In this document: piece after piece, positions 8,557 through 16,558 of the stretch
Numbering within the stretch: position 1 is the stretch's first letter
Layout of the letters: the number at the start of each line of letters is the position of its first letter
Source of the DNA: Dissulfuribacter thermophilus
GTDB lineage: Bacteria > Desulfobacterota > Dissulfuribacteria > Dissulfuribacterales > Dissulfuribacteraceae
DNA length: 64,000 nucleotides
Reading direction: 5' to 3'
Assembly: GCF_001687335.1 (NCBI RefSeq)
Contig: NZ_MAGO01000006.1
Coordinates: 1-64,000, forward strand
Made by a program: the position numbers and the translations under genes
Notes under the pieces: generated by a model
What the model was told of the DNA's origin: nothing
What the model saw: only the letters and a program-made list of their open reading frames with translations
The model's database searches: none

Positions 8557-9354
8557 TTACTGAATAGAGGAAGCTATGGGATTGGCTTCGTAGTTATCGC
8601 AGAGTCCGTCGCCATCGATGTCGACGAAGTTTCTCATGCCAAAGGCCCTATAGAAGCCAATGGTTTGAAATTCATCGTGGATTGAGTCACCGTTTTGGTC
8701 AACAAAAGGTCCGATTCCGAGCTGTTCAAAGTAAGGGGTGTTCTGGGCGTAGTCGCAGATTCCGTCACCGTTTTCATCCACAAAGTTCAATCCCATTGTC
8801 ATCTGTCTGAATCTTTCAGGATTAACAAATAGGTCATCATCTGTATTTACCTGGAACATTGCATAATGCTGTGGACCGAATTCTCTTCTAAGGTTTTGAG
8901 TGGCATTTGTTGCAAATGGATTGGCTTCATAGTTGTCGCAGAGTCCGTCGCCATCGATATCGACGAAATTTCTCATGCCAACGGCCCTATAGAAGCCGAT
9001 GGTTTGAAATTCATCGTGGATAGAGTCACCGTTTTGGTCGACAAAAGGTCCGATTCCGAGCTGTTCAAAGTAAGGGGTGTTCTGGGCATAGTCAATGATT
9101 CCGTCACCGTTTTCATCCACAAAATGCATACCACCAGCCATCTGTGAAAAGGTACGAGGATTGATGAAGAGATCATTGCTGATGTCTACTGAAACATCAG
9201 GATACACTTGGGGGCCCATGACATTACGCATGTTGTAAGCATGCCCCATGCCAGTGGCAATTTGACCTGTTCCACTGCTCATTGGTCCTGTGGCAAAGGC
9301 GTTTGAGAAGATCATTAAGGAAAAAATGGCTGTTAAAAGTGTTAATTGTTTCAT
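8557..9354 (-). CDS. Secreted protein with duplicated EF-hand-like Ca2+ loops
   Basis: A 265-residue protein with an N-terminal signal peptide (MKQLTLLTAIFSLMIFSNAFA, cleavage after AFA likely). The mature part is two near-identical units, each with three acidic loops of the form DxNGDGxxD / DQNGDSxxDE / DIDGDGLCDN, resembling EF-hand or dockerin-type calcium-binding loops. The intervening text ..YAQNTPYFEQLGIGPF and FQTIGFYRA is also repeated. Single Cys residues occur in several loops. A role as an extracellular or periplasmic calcium-binding structural protein is inferred; no enzyme domain is visible. AGGAGG lies just before the start. Confidence 0.7.
   Translation of the reverse strand: MKQLTLLTAIFSLMIFSNAFATGPMSSGTGQIATGMGHAYNMRNVMGPQVYPDVSVDISNDLFINPRTFSQMAGGMHFVDENGDGIIDYAQNTPYFEQLGIGPFVDQNGDSIHDEFQTIGFYRAVGMRNFVDIDGDGLCDNYEANPFATNATQNLRREFGPQHYAMFQVNTDDDLFVNPERFRQMTMGLNFVDENGDGICDYAQNTPYFEQLGIGPFVDQNGDSIHDEFQTIGFYRAFGMRNFVDIDGDGLCDNYEANPIASSIQ
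8581..8784. repeat. Direct repeat copy 1 (204 bp, inside the calcium-loop gene)
   Basis: This 204-bp block is nearly identical to 8920-9123, at an offset of 339 bases (113 codons). The few differences are mostly silent, which indicates recent duplication or gene conversion within the gene. Confidence 0.85.
8920..9123. repeat. Direct repeat copy 2 (204 bp)
   Basis: Second copy of the intragenic duplication, with matching boundaries at both ends (ATTGGCTTC.. and ..TTCATCCACAAA). Confidence 0.85.
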
Positions 9355-9486
9355 CTCTGAAACCTCCTTTATTTTGTTTTTTGTCTATATTTAAATCCAA
9401 GGAATGTGCCAACTGTAATTTGTTAGTAATAACAATAAGTTATTAGTTGTGAATGGTGGCATCCAGTCGACGAAATCAGTATTTGC

Positions 9487-9502
9487 TCGACAAATTTGTC
9501 GA
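9487..9502. promoter_or_regulatory. 16-bp perfect palindrome, possible operator
   Basis: TCGACAAATTTGTCGA reads the same on both strands. It lies in the 286-base intergenic region between the calcium-loop gene (minus) and the malic enzyme gene (plus). A second dyad TAATAAC / GTTATTA with a 5-base loop lies at 9427-9445. The regulator is unknown. Confidence 0.45.
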
Positions 9503-9615
9503 TGCCATAGGGTTTACGGTACGTAGTTCCATGCTTACTCTATAACTGTTAATGAGTTCTTTTTCCTTTTCCTTTGCTGGCGTGTCGCTCTTCATCTTAA
9601 AGGAGGTGGAAAAAA

Positions 9616-9657
9616 ATGTCTCAGACTCATAGGGGTAAAAATGGACCAGATTTATAA
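9616..9657 (+). CDS. 13-residue leader ORF overlapping the malic enzyme start
   Basis: ATG 9616 has the best SD in the neighbourhood (AGGAGGTGG, about 7 bases upstream) and encodes MSQTHRGKNGPDL before TAA at 9655-9657. The malic enzyme starts inside it at 9641 in another frame with only a weak SD of its own (AGGGG). This arrangement suggests translational coupling. Expression of the peptide is not shown. Confidence 0.4.
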   Translation: MSQTHRGKNGPDL

Positions 9658-10828
9658 TGATGCCTTGGATCTTCACAGGAAACTGAGGGGAAAAATTGAG
9701 GTAAGAGCAAAGGCCGAGATTAAAAATTTACGTGATTTGAGCCTTCTCTACTCTCCTGGTGTAGCTGCACCATGCAGGGCTATTAAAAGGGATTTGGAAG
9801 AAGTCTGGAACTATACGATAAAGGCAAATACAGTAGGTATCGTAACTGATGGTTCTGCCGTACTTGGATTAGGAGATATTGGTCCAGAGGCTTCTCTCCC
9901 TGTGATGGAGGGAAAGGCCATGCTTTTTAAAAGATTTGCCAATATAGACGCCTTTCCAATTTGCTTGGCCACGAAAGATCCGGAAGAGATCGTAGAGACT
10001 GTCAGAAGGATTTGCCCTGTTTTTGGAGGCATCAACCTTGAGGATATAGCTGCTCCACGTTGTTTTTTAGTAGAAGAGGCCCTGCAAGACCTTGGCATCC
10101 CTGTATTTCATGACGATCAACATGGAACTGCCATAGTGGTCCTTGCGGCCCTCATGAACGCTGTAAAATGTCTTGGAAAGAGCCTTGAAGACCTAAAAGT
10201 CGTAATCTGCGGTGCTGGAGCCGCAGGTATTGCAATTGCAAGATTGTTGAGGTGTGTGGGCCATGAAGGTACATCGTGTATTACGGTCAAAGAAGTAATA
10301 TGTGTAGATAGTAAGGGCATTATTCATAGGGACAGAGAAGATTTGAATAGGCCCAAGGAGGAGATCTTGATGTACACAAATCCCCGTAATATTAAAGGTG
10401 GATTAGAAGAGGCCCTGAGTGGAGCAGACTGTTTTATTGGGGTGAGCAAAGGAAATATTCTGGATAAGAGTCTGATATCCAAGATGAATCACGATCCAAT
10501 TGTCTTTGCCCTGGCAAATCCTGATCCAGAGATCAACCCTAAAGATGCGCTTGAGGCTGGAGCAGCAATCGTTGCCACAGGAAGGAGTGATTTTCCCAAT
10601 CAGGTCAATAATGTTTTGGGATTTCCAGGAATATTTAGAGGGGCATTAGATGCAAGGGCAAAGCGTATAACGAATGAGATGAAATTGGCAGCTTCAAAGG
10701 CGATTGCCGCATGCGTGGAAGATCCAACTCCAGATAGAATTATACCAAGTGTCCTAAATGAAGATATAGTAAAGATGGTATCAATTGCTGTTTTTCGTGC
10801 TGCTAACATGGGGGACCTGACAGAATAG
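9641..10828 (+). CDS. Malic enzyme (malate dehydrogenase, decarboxylating)
   Basis: A 395-residue, short bacterial-type malic enzyme that converts malate to pyruvate and CO2 with NAD(P)+. Seen: LYSPGVAAPC, VTDGSAVLGLGDIGPEASLPVMEGK, the metal-binding region FHDDQHGTAIVVLAALMNA, and the nucleotide-binding GAGAAGIAIARLL. There is no phosphotransacetylase fusion as in long MaeB enzymes. The start MDQIYNDALDLHRKLRGK matches the family, so the upstream leader ORF is not part of the protein. The coenzyme cannot be decided from sequence alone. Confidence 0.94.
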   Translation: MDQIYNDALDLHRKLRGKIEVRAKAEIKNLRDLSLLYSPGVAAPCRAIKRDLEEVWNYTIKANTVGIVTDGSAVLGLGDIGPEASLPVMEGKAMLFKRFANIDAFPICLATKDPEEIVETVRRICPVFGGINLEDIAAPRCFLVEEALQDLGIPVFHDDQHGTAIVVLAALMNAVKCLGKSLEDLKVVICGAGAAGIAIARLLRCVGHEGTSCITVKEVICVDSKGIIHRDREDLNRPKEEILMYTNPRNIKGGLEEALSGADCFIGVSKGNILDKSLISKMNHDPIVFALANPDPEINPKDALEAGAAIVATGRSDFPNQVNNVLGFPGIFRGALDARAKRITNEMKLAASKAIAACVEDPTPDRIIPSVLNEDIVKMVSIAVFRAANMGDLTE

Positions 10829-10851
10829 GCCAACTGGTTGTCTCAAACATG

Positions 10852-12207
10852 CTAGACTGTTCCGCAGCTTAGCATTGCATCTGCCACCTTTAAAAATGCT
10901 CCGATATTGGCTCCTTTTTTATAGTTTACATAGCCATCATGTTCTCTTCCATATTTGACAATTGTCGCATGTATGTCTGCCATGATTTCTTTTAGTCTCA
11001 GGTCTAACTCCTCCTCTGTCCAGGAAAGTCTCATACTGTTTTGGGTCAACTCCAATCCTGAGACTGCCACACCTCCAGCATTTGCGGCCTTACCAGGTAT
11101 GAAAACGCGTTTTGAGGCCATAATTGTGTGAACTGCCTCAGGCGTACACGGAATATTTGCGCCCTCTAGAAAGAATCTACAGCCATTCATTATTAAAGTC
11201 TTTGCATCAGAGTCACTAATTTCATTTTGAATGGCACATGGAAGGGCGATATCACAGGGTACAGCCCAAGGCTTTTTGCCGGAAAAGTATCTTAGACCTC
11301 TGTCTTTAGCGAACTGAGATATCCTTCCCCTCTTTTCAAACTTGAGTATCTTTAATTCCTCTACGTCCTTTTCTGCTAGGCCTTTTGGGGCATATACAAA
11401 CCCTGAAGAATCAGAAACAGTGATTACATTTGCACCTTTGTTAACCAATTTTTCAATGGCATGTATTGCCACATTACCCGCCCCTGAAACAGCCACGGAT
11501 TTTCCTTCAAGTCGTTGGTTTTGTTCTTTAAGTACAAATTCAAGCATATAGGCGCATCCGTATCCTGTGGCCTCTTTTCTAATGAGACTCCCTCCAAAAG
11601 ACACTCCCTTTCCGGTGAGGGCACCTGAAAATTCGTTTTTTATCTTTTTATATTGACCGAACATGTAGCTTATTTCTCGCTCTCCTACCCCAATATCTCC
11701 TGCAGGAATATCAAGATTGGGGCCAATATAGCGACTGAGCTCAGTCATGTATTGCTGGCAAAATTTCATTATTTCACGGTCTGATTTCCCTTTTGGATTA
11801 AAGTTGGCACCTCCCTTTGCACCACCCATAGGTAGGCCAGTAAGGCTGTTTTTGAAGGTCTGCTCAAAGGCAAGGGCTTTAAGCACACTGAGTCTGAGAG
11901 GGGCTCTAAAACGTATCCCTCCTTTATAAGGACCAATGGCATTACTGTGCTGGATCCTGTAGCCTCTATTAGTGTGTATTACACCTTGATCATCCTCCCA
12001 TGTCACCCTAAATATTATGATCCTGTCGGCCTCTGTGAGCCGCTCAAAAATGCGTTTTTCTCGGTAAATAGGGTTCTTGTCCATAAAAGGGATGATGTCT
12101 TGCGCCACTTCAAAGACTGCTTGGTGAAATTCCCTATCACCAGGGTGTCTTTCTTTGATGCCCTTAATGAATGTATGTAGCCCCTCGGACAGGCATACAG
12201 CAGCCAT
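10852..12207 (-). CDS. gdhA: Glutamate dehydrogenase (probably NADP-specific)
   Basis: A 451-residue enzyme interconverting 2-oxoglutarate plus ammonia and glutamate. Motifs: GPYKGGIRF, the catalytic-lysine region LPMGGAKGGANFNPKGKSD, PAGDIGVGEREI, and the Rossmann signature VSGAGNVAIHAIEKL. The length and the N-terminal ..FHQAVFEVAQDIIPF match the hexameric NADP-type GdhA. It is convergent with the malic enzyme gene and lies 9 bases downstream of the cupin-like gene on the same strand. Confidence 0.95.
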   Translation of the reverse strand: MAAVCLSEGLHTFIKGIKERHPGDREFHQAVFEVAQDIIPFMDKNPIYREKRIFERLTEADRIIIFRVTWEDDQGVIHTNRGYRIQHSNAIGPYKGGIRFRAPLRLSVLKALAFEQTFKNSLTGLPMGGAKGGANFNPKGKSDREIMKFCQQYMTELSRYIGPNLDIPAGDIGVGEREISYMFGQYKKIKNEFSGALTGKGVSFGGSLIRKEATGYGCAYMLEFVLKEQNQRLEGKSVAVSGAGNVAIHAIEKLVNKGANVITVSDSSGFVYAPKGLAEKDVEELKILKFEKRGRISQFAKDRGLRYFSGKKPWAVPCDIALPCAIQNEISDSDAKTLIMNGCRFFLEGANIPCTPEAVHTIMASKRVFIPGKAANAGGVAVSGLELTQNSMRLSWTEEELDLRLKEIMADIHATIVKYGREHDGYVNYKKGANIGAFLKVADAMLSCGTV

Positions 12208-12216
12208 TTTATCTCC

Positions 12217-12754
12217 TTAGTGTTGGTCCCTAAAACCCTCACGTATAACAGTGAATTCGCCTGTTTCAGTATTTAGATCATAGATGTTGAAGTTGGTCTT
12301 GGGATCTATTCCAGGATAGTGTATTGCAAGATTCATAGAGGCAGATCCTTTTGGTCCGCTGACGATTCTATGAAAGACACCCCCTTGGCCAGGAAAGGAG
12401 GGCTGGACCATCATAAATTAGCTGACTTTGGTGCCAGATCTCGTTAGGACTTACTTTAAAATATTCAATTTTACCGTGTTTTTTAGTGTAGAGTTCTACA
12501 TGTCTTGTCCCGTAAAGGACCACTAAATTGTCGTCCTGGTTTGGATGCATATACCAGGGGCTTTCGACATCTCCCACAGGACCTGGAGACATAGCTCCAG
12601 CTTCATGAATCACCCTATCTATGGCACTGATTTCTTTGAAGGCTGACCGTGGGACCAGGTCAAAATAGACACCAGGGGTCCGCCTAAATTGGTAGAGAAG
12701 AATAATCTTATATAGGCCTGGGACTTCTTTTAAAACTTTTACTTTAATCGCCAT
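12217..12754 (-). pseudogene. Cupin-like protein gene interrupted by a frameshift
   Basis: Two overlapping frames on the minus strand make one coherent protein of about 178 residues. The first (12754 to 12368) runs MAIKVKVLKEVPGLYKI.. to ..QLIYDGPALLS, then reads WPRGCLS and stops. The second (to 12217) supplies FPGQGGVFHRIVSGPKGSASMN.. to FRDQH. The change is +1 within about 12380-12405, near CCTCCTTTCCTGG. The sequence WYMHPNQDDNLVVLYGTRHVEL suggests a cupin-like beta-barrel; no function is known to me. It may be a genuine mutation, an assembly error, or less likely recoding. It directly precedes gdhA. Confidence 0.6.
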
Positions 12755-12771
12755 ATTTAACTCAACATTTC

Positions 12772-13932
12772 TTACTTAAACTTTGCAGGAAGCATTTCAG
12801 GGATTAGCATTTCTCTAGCTATTCTGAGAAAATATGCATCGGTCATACCCGCGATAAAGTCTCTTACCTTTTCTTCTGGTTTGGTGGAATCCATGTAGCG
12901 GGTGTTCATACCGTTTAAGAAATCACAGACTATGGGGCTACTTTTATTGAATGTTTTGACATCCTCCAAAAGACGTTCAAATAGGTATTGAAACAGATTT
13001 TCAATCTTTTTTGCCTGGGTCTTTATAAGGGGATTGAGATATATTCTCTCCATATTGAAAGCACGTAGGATTTTCAAGATTTCTGAAACTTCTTTACTAA
13101 AGGAGATAGTGTCCCTGTCAAAGCTGTTTTGGATGAGGTCTTCCACCAGGTTATAAACAATTTTTCCATTTGTATCACCAAGGCGATCCCTACATTCTTT
13201 TGGTATATCTTTTCTATCAATAAGGCCAAGACGAATTGCATCTTCTATATCTCGCCCTATATAACTTATAACATCGGTCATTCTAACAAGACATGCCTCT
13301 AGAGTTGTTGGGACGAAATCTTTTTGAGGATTCTGCTCCTTTTCTTCCATTTCTTTTAAGAGGTCGCTGAAGGTCTTTCCCCGTATTGGGCTGATTTCTC
13401 TTTGGTGCCTTTCTCCATCATGGCATAAAATTCCATCGAGTACCTGTAAGGTTAGATTCAATCCTCTTCCTTTACGTTCTACATCTCTCAGAAATCTTAC
13501 CCCCTGACAACTGTGGACGAAGTATCCTATTCCATGGGAATGACAGATTTTAGACAGATACTGTTCTCCATCATGACCAAATGGAGGATGGCCAATGTCA
13601 TGTCCTAGGCTTATGGCCTCTATGAGATCGACGTTAAGCCCTAAGAATCTCCCAATACTCCTTGAAATCCGTGAAACTATCTGTACATGCAAGACCCTGT
13701 GAGTAATGTGATCGTTTGGAATTAGGGAAAAGACCTGTGTTTTGTCTATATAACGAGTGTATGCCAATGAGTGGAGTATTCGGTCTGTATCTATTGAAAA
13801 GGCTGTCCTGTGGTCTTGCTTGACGGTTTCTTCATCCCGTTCTCTCTGGGCATTGAGGCTGAGGGTTGCAAAGGGTGAAAGTCTTTTCTTTTCTTCGGCT
13901 TCAAGCCTTTTTTTCCAGAGTTGGACATCCAT
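12772..13932 (-). CDS. dGTPase-like HD-domain dNTP triphosphohydrolase
   Basis: A 386-residue metal-dependent HD phosphohydrolase of the Dgt-like family, which splits dNTPs to nucleosides and triphosphate. The HD signature is clear: ITHRVLHVQIVSRISRSIGR supplies the first His and LGHDIGHPPFGHDGE the HD pair, with a later MTDVISYIGRDIEDA supplying the distal Asp. The N-terminal YRTAF-like text (KQDHRTAFSIDTDRILHS) also fits. The length matches the deoxyguanosinetriphosphate triphosphohydrolase-like group rather than E. coli Dgt. Substrate preference is unknown. Confidence 0.9.
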   Translation of the reverse strand: MDVQLWKKRLEAEEKKRLSPFATLSLNAQRERDEETVKQDHRTAFSIDTDRILHSLAYTRYIDKTQVFSLIPNDHITHRVLHVQIVSRISRSIGRFLGLNVDLIEAISLGHDIGHPPFGHDGEQYLSKICHSHGIGYFVHSCQGVRFLRDVERKGRGLNLTLQVLDGILCHDGERHQREISPIRGKTFSDLLKEMEEKEQNPQKDFVPTTLEACLVRMTDVISYIGRDIEDAIRLGLIDRKDIPKECRDRLGDTNGKIVYNLVEDLIQNSFDRDTISFSKEVSEILKILRAFNMERIYLNPLIKTQAKKIENLFQYLFERLLEDVKTFNKSSPIVCDFLNGMNTRYMDSTKPEEKVRDFIAGMTDAYFLRIAREMLIPEMLPAKFK

Positions 13933-14272
13933 GTAAATTTCCTTCCAAGGAATCTATGAGAGATTTCCTGTAATAGACAAATAATTACACGACATTTAGG
14001 AAAAGAAGATGATATTTTAGATTATATTATTATTAATCCTTGCTGCCAACTTTATACTTTAAAAACAATGAAAAATGTTTTGGCGATGTTTTTTCTTTTA
14101 ATGACAATTTCTTGAATATAATATCTTTCTTGAAAAACTTGTTTTAGTTAAAATGTGTTATGAGCTAGATTCTTCAATTCTAAGTCACTTCACCAAAATG
14201 TTGGATCTTTTTTGCAAAATGTGGGCTAACTATTAGGCAATTTTGGAACCAGATCGAGGAGAAAATCGAGGA
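13933..14272. other. AT-rich divergent intergenic region
   Basis: About 340 bases between the dNTPase gene (minus) and the PilB-like gene (plus). It is markedly AT-rich with runs of A and T. I see no repeat or clear operator. An SD-like AGGAG at 14257-14261 belongs to the PilB-like gene. Confidence 0.4.
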
Positions 14273-16558
14273 ATGAAATATAAGGATCTTTATAAAAGAG
14301 AAAAAAAGATCAATGAGATCACAATCAGTCTAAATCAGGCTGAAAATTTAATGGAAATAATGTCTCATTTGAAAGATCAGTTACTTGAGGTCTTTGATTG
14401 CGAGAGAATAACTGTGTATGCAGTAGATGTAGCCACAAAGGAATTATTTTCTTACTTTAAAACAGGACGTACTCCCGACGAAATTCGGGTTCCATTGAAT
14501 AAAATGAGTATTGCAGGTTATGTGGCCACTACTGGAAAAATAATAAATATAAAAGATGTTTACCAAAATAACTATCAAATCGACTACCCGGGTCTACACT
14601 TTGATGCCAGTTGGGATTTGGAATCTGGTTTCAGGACAAGGTCTGTACTGGCCGCCCCACTTGTAATCAAAGAAAAGTACCTTCAGGGGGTAGTTCAATT
14701 ACTAAATAAAAGATCTCATTTAGGATTTTCCGATGAAGATGTTAATTTATTAAAACATATTTCTAAAGGGTTAGCCGTAGCAATATACAATCAAAAGAGA
14801 ATTCATCGAAAGATTAATAAGTTTGACTATTTATTGCAAAAAAATATTATTAGTTGTGATGAGCTTAATAGGGCAATAGCTCTAGCTCGTAGCAATACTG
14901 ATGCGATTAAAAAAGACGTAAGTTATGTATTATTACATGAATTTGGAGTTGATAAAAGTGAGTTGGGAAAGGCACTTTCTAGATTTTATGATACGGAATT
15001 TATAGAGTTTTCAGATCAAATCATCATATCATCAGAATTGCTACAGGGCCTTAATGTAAAATATTTGAAAAAACGATTCTGGATACCTCTTAAAAAAGAG
15101 GGGAAAACAGTAACCGTATTGGTTGACGACCCTTTTGATCTAGAAAAGAGAAATGAGATCAGATGTGCTGGCCTTGGCAGGGACATAAAACTAGTCGTTG
15201 GCATACGAGAGGATATTCTGCGTTTTATCGAATGCAGTGCTGGAGACGTTCCATCTTTTGAAAGATCTTCCATTGATTCCTTTTTAGAAGAGATGGATGA
15301 AGGAGGAATTGAATTTGAAAGCGATAATACGCCGTCTGAGGAAGATTTATTAAATGAAGACGCCCCAGCCGTGGTAAAACTCGTTACCAGGATCATAAAA
15401 GATGCCTATGATCAAGGCGTTTCTGATATTCATATTGAGCCTTATCCTGGAAAAATGCCAACAGAAGTGCGGTTTCGTAGAGATGGCGTCTGTTATAAAT
15501 ATCTTGATATACCATCGACGCATACAAGGGCAGTGGTGAACCGGATTAAAATAATGAGTAATTTGGACATTTCAGAGAAGCGTCTTCCTCAGTCTGGGAA
15601 GATCAAACTCAGGTATGGTTCAAAAGATATAGAGCTTCGAGTAGAAATAACACCAACAGTATGTGGTCTTGAAGACGCAGTCATGCGAATCTTGAGTGCA
15701 GGAAAGCCTATTCCACTGGAAAAAATGAATTTTTCGCCAAGAAACTTGGAAAAGTTGTTGAATATAATTCAAAAACCCTATGGAATAATTCTCGTTGTCG
15801 GGCCTACTGGCAGTGGAAAGACTACAACTCTCCATTCAATTCTTGGTCATCTCAATAAACCTGAGAAAAAGATATGGACCGCAGAGGACCCTGTAGAGAT
15901 TACCCAGCATGGTCTTAGACAAGTGCAGGTAAAGCCACAGATTGGATACACGTTTGCTGCTGCAATGCGATCCTTTCTAAGGGGTGATCCAGATATCATT
16001 ATGGTGGGAGAAATGAGAGATGAGGAGACTGCCCATATCGCGCTTGAGGCATCTTTAACAGGGCATTTGGTTTTGTCCACTCTACACACTAACTCCGCTC
16101 CAGAAACCATTACCCGTCTCCTGGATATGGGAGTAAATACACTAAATTTTGCAGACGCAATCCTTGGAATATTGGCTCAAAGATTAGTTAGGACCCTGTG
16201 TCCATCTTGTAAGCGTCCCTATCATCCAACTAAAGAAGAATTTGCGCTCATAAAGGCTGAATATGGCCATGACTATTTTGATGAGTTAGACATATCATAT
16301 GATGATGATTTTAGACTGATGGGGGCAGGGGGCTGTCCAAAATGCAACAACACTGGTTATAGAGGCAGGATCGCCATCCACGAACTTTTGGTAGGATCAA
16401 GAGAGATAAAGAGACTCATTGTAGAAAAGGCCCCAGTGGAAAGGCTTCTAGAGCAAGGAATTAAAGAAGGAATGCGTACCTTAAAGCAAGATGGAATCTA
16501 TAAGATTATTCAAGGTTACACTGATATGGTAAATGTTCGAAAGGTCTGCCTTGTTTAG
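14273..16558 (+). CDS. GAF-domain PilB/GspE-type assembly ATPase
   Basis: A 761-residue cytoplasmic ATPase for type IV pilus or type II secretion assembly, with an added N-terminal GAF sensor domain (about residues 10-170; ..VFDCERITVYAVD..GRTPDEIRVPL..GYVATTGK). A PilZ-less GspE N-domain (MshEN-like, about 180-320) follows, then the ATPase: Asp box SDIHIEPYPG, Walker A GPTGSGKTTT, Walker B DPDIIMVGEMRD, His box GHLVLSTLHTN, and a C-terminal zinc motif CPSC...CPKC. ATG 14273 is preferred over TTG 14243 for its SD. The 3' end overlaps the convergent HD-GYP gene by 4 bases. No other pilus gene is nearby. Confidence 0.88.
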   Translation: MKYKDLYKREKKINEITISLNQAENLMEIMSHLKDQLLEVFDCERITVYAVDVATKELFSYFKTGRTPDEIRVPLNKMSIAGYVATTGKIINIKDVYQNNYQIDYPGLHFDASWDLESGFRTRSVLAAPLVIKEKYLQGVVQLLNKRSHLGFSDEDVNLLKHISKGLAVAIYNQKRIHRKINKFDYLLQKNIISCDELNRAIALARSNTDAIKKDVSYVLLHEFGVDKSELGKALSRFYDTEFIEFSDQIIISSELLQGLNVKYLKKRFWIPLKKEGKTVTVLVDDPFDLEKRNEIRCAGLGRDIKLVVGIREDILRFIECSAGDVPSFERSSIDSFLEEMDEGGIEFESDNTPSEEDLLNEDAPAVVKLVTRIIKDAYDQGVSDIHIEPYPGKMPTEVRFRRDGVCYKYLDIPSTHTRAVVNRIKIMSNLDISEKRLPQSGKIKLRYGSKDIELRVEITPTVCGLEDAVMRILSAGKPIPLEKMNFSPRNLEKLLNIIQKPYGIILVVGPTGSGKTTTLHSILGHLNKPEKKIWTAEDPVEITQHGLRQVQVKPQIGYTFAAAMRSFLRGDPDIIMVGEMRDEETAHIALEASLTGHLVLSTLHTNSAPETITRLLDMGVNTLNFADAILGILAQRLVRTLCPSCKRPYHPTKEEFALIKAEYGHDYFDELDISYDDDFRLMGAGGCPKCNNTGYRGRIAIHELLVGSREIKRLIVEKAPVERLLEQGIKEGMRTLKQDGIYKIIQGYTDMVNVRKVCLV

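Noticed and set aside
8581-9123. CRISPR-like repeat array
   Set aside because: Only two long copies, both in frame inside one coding sequence.
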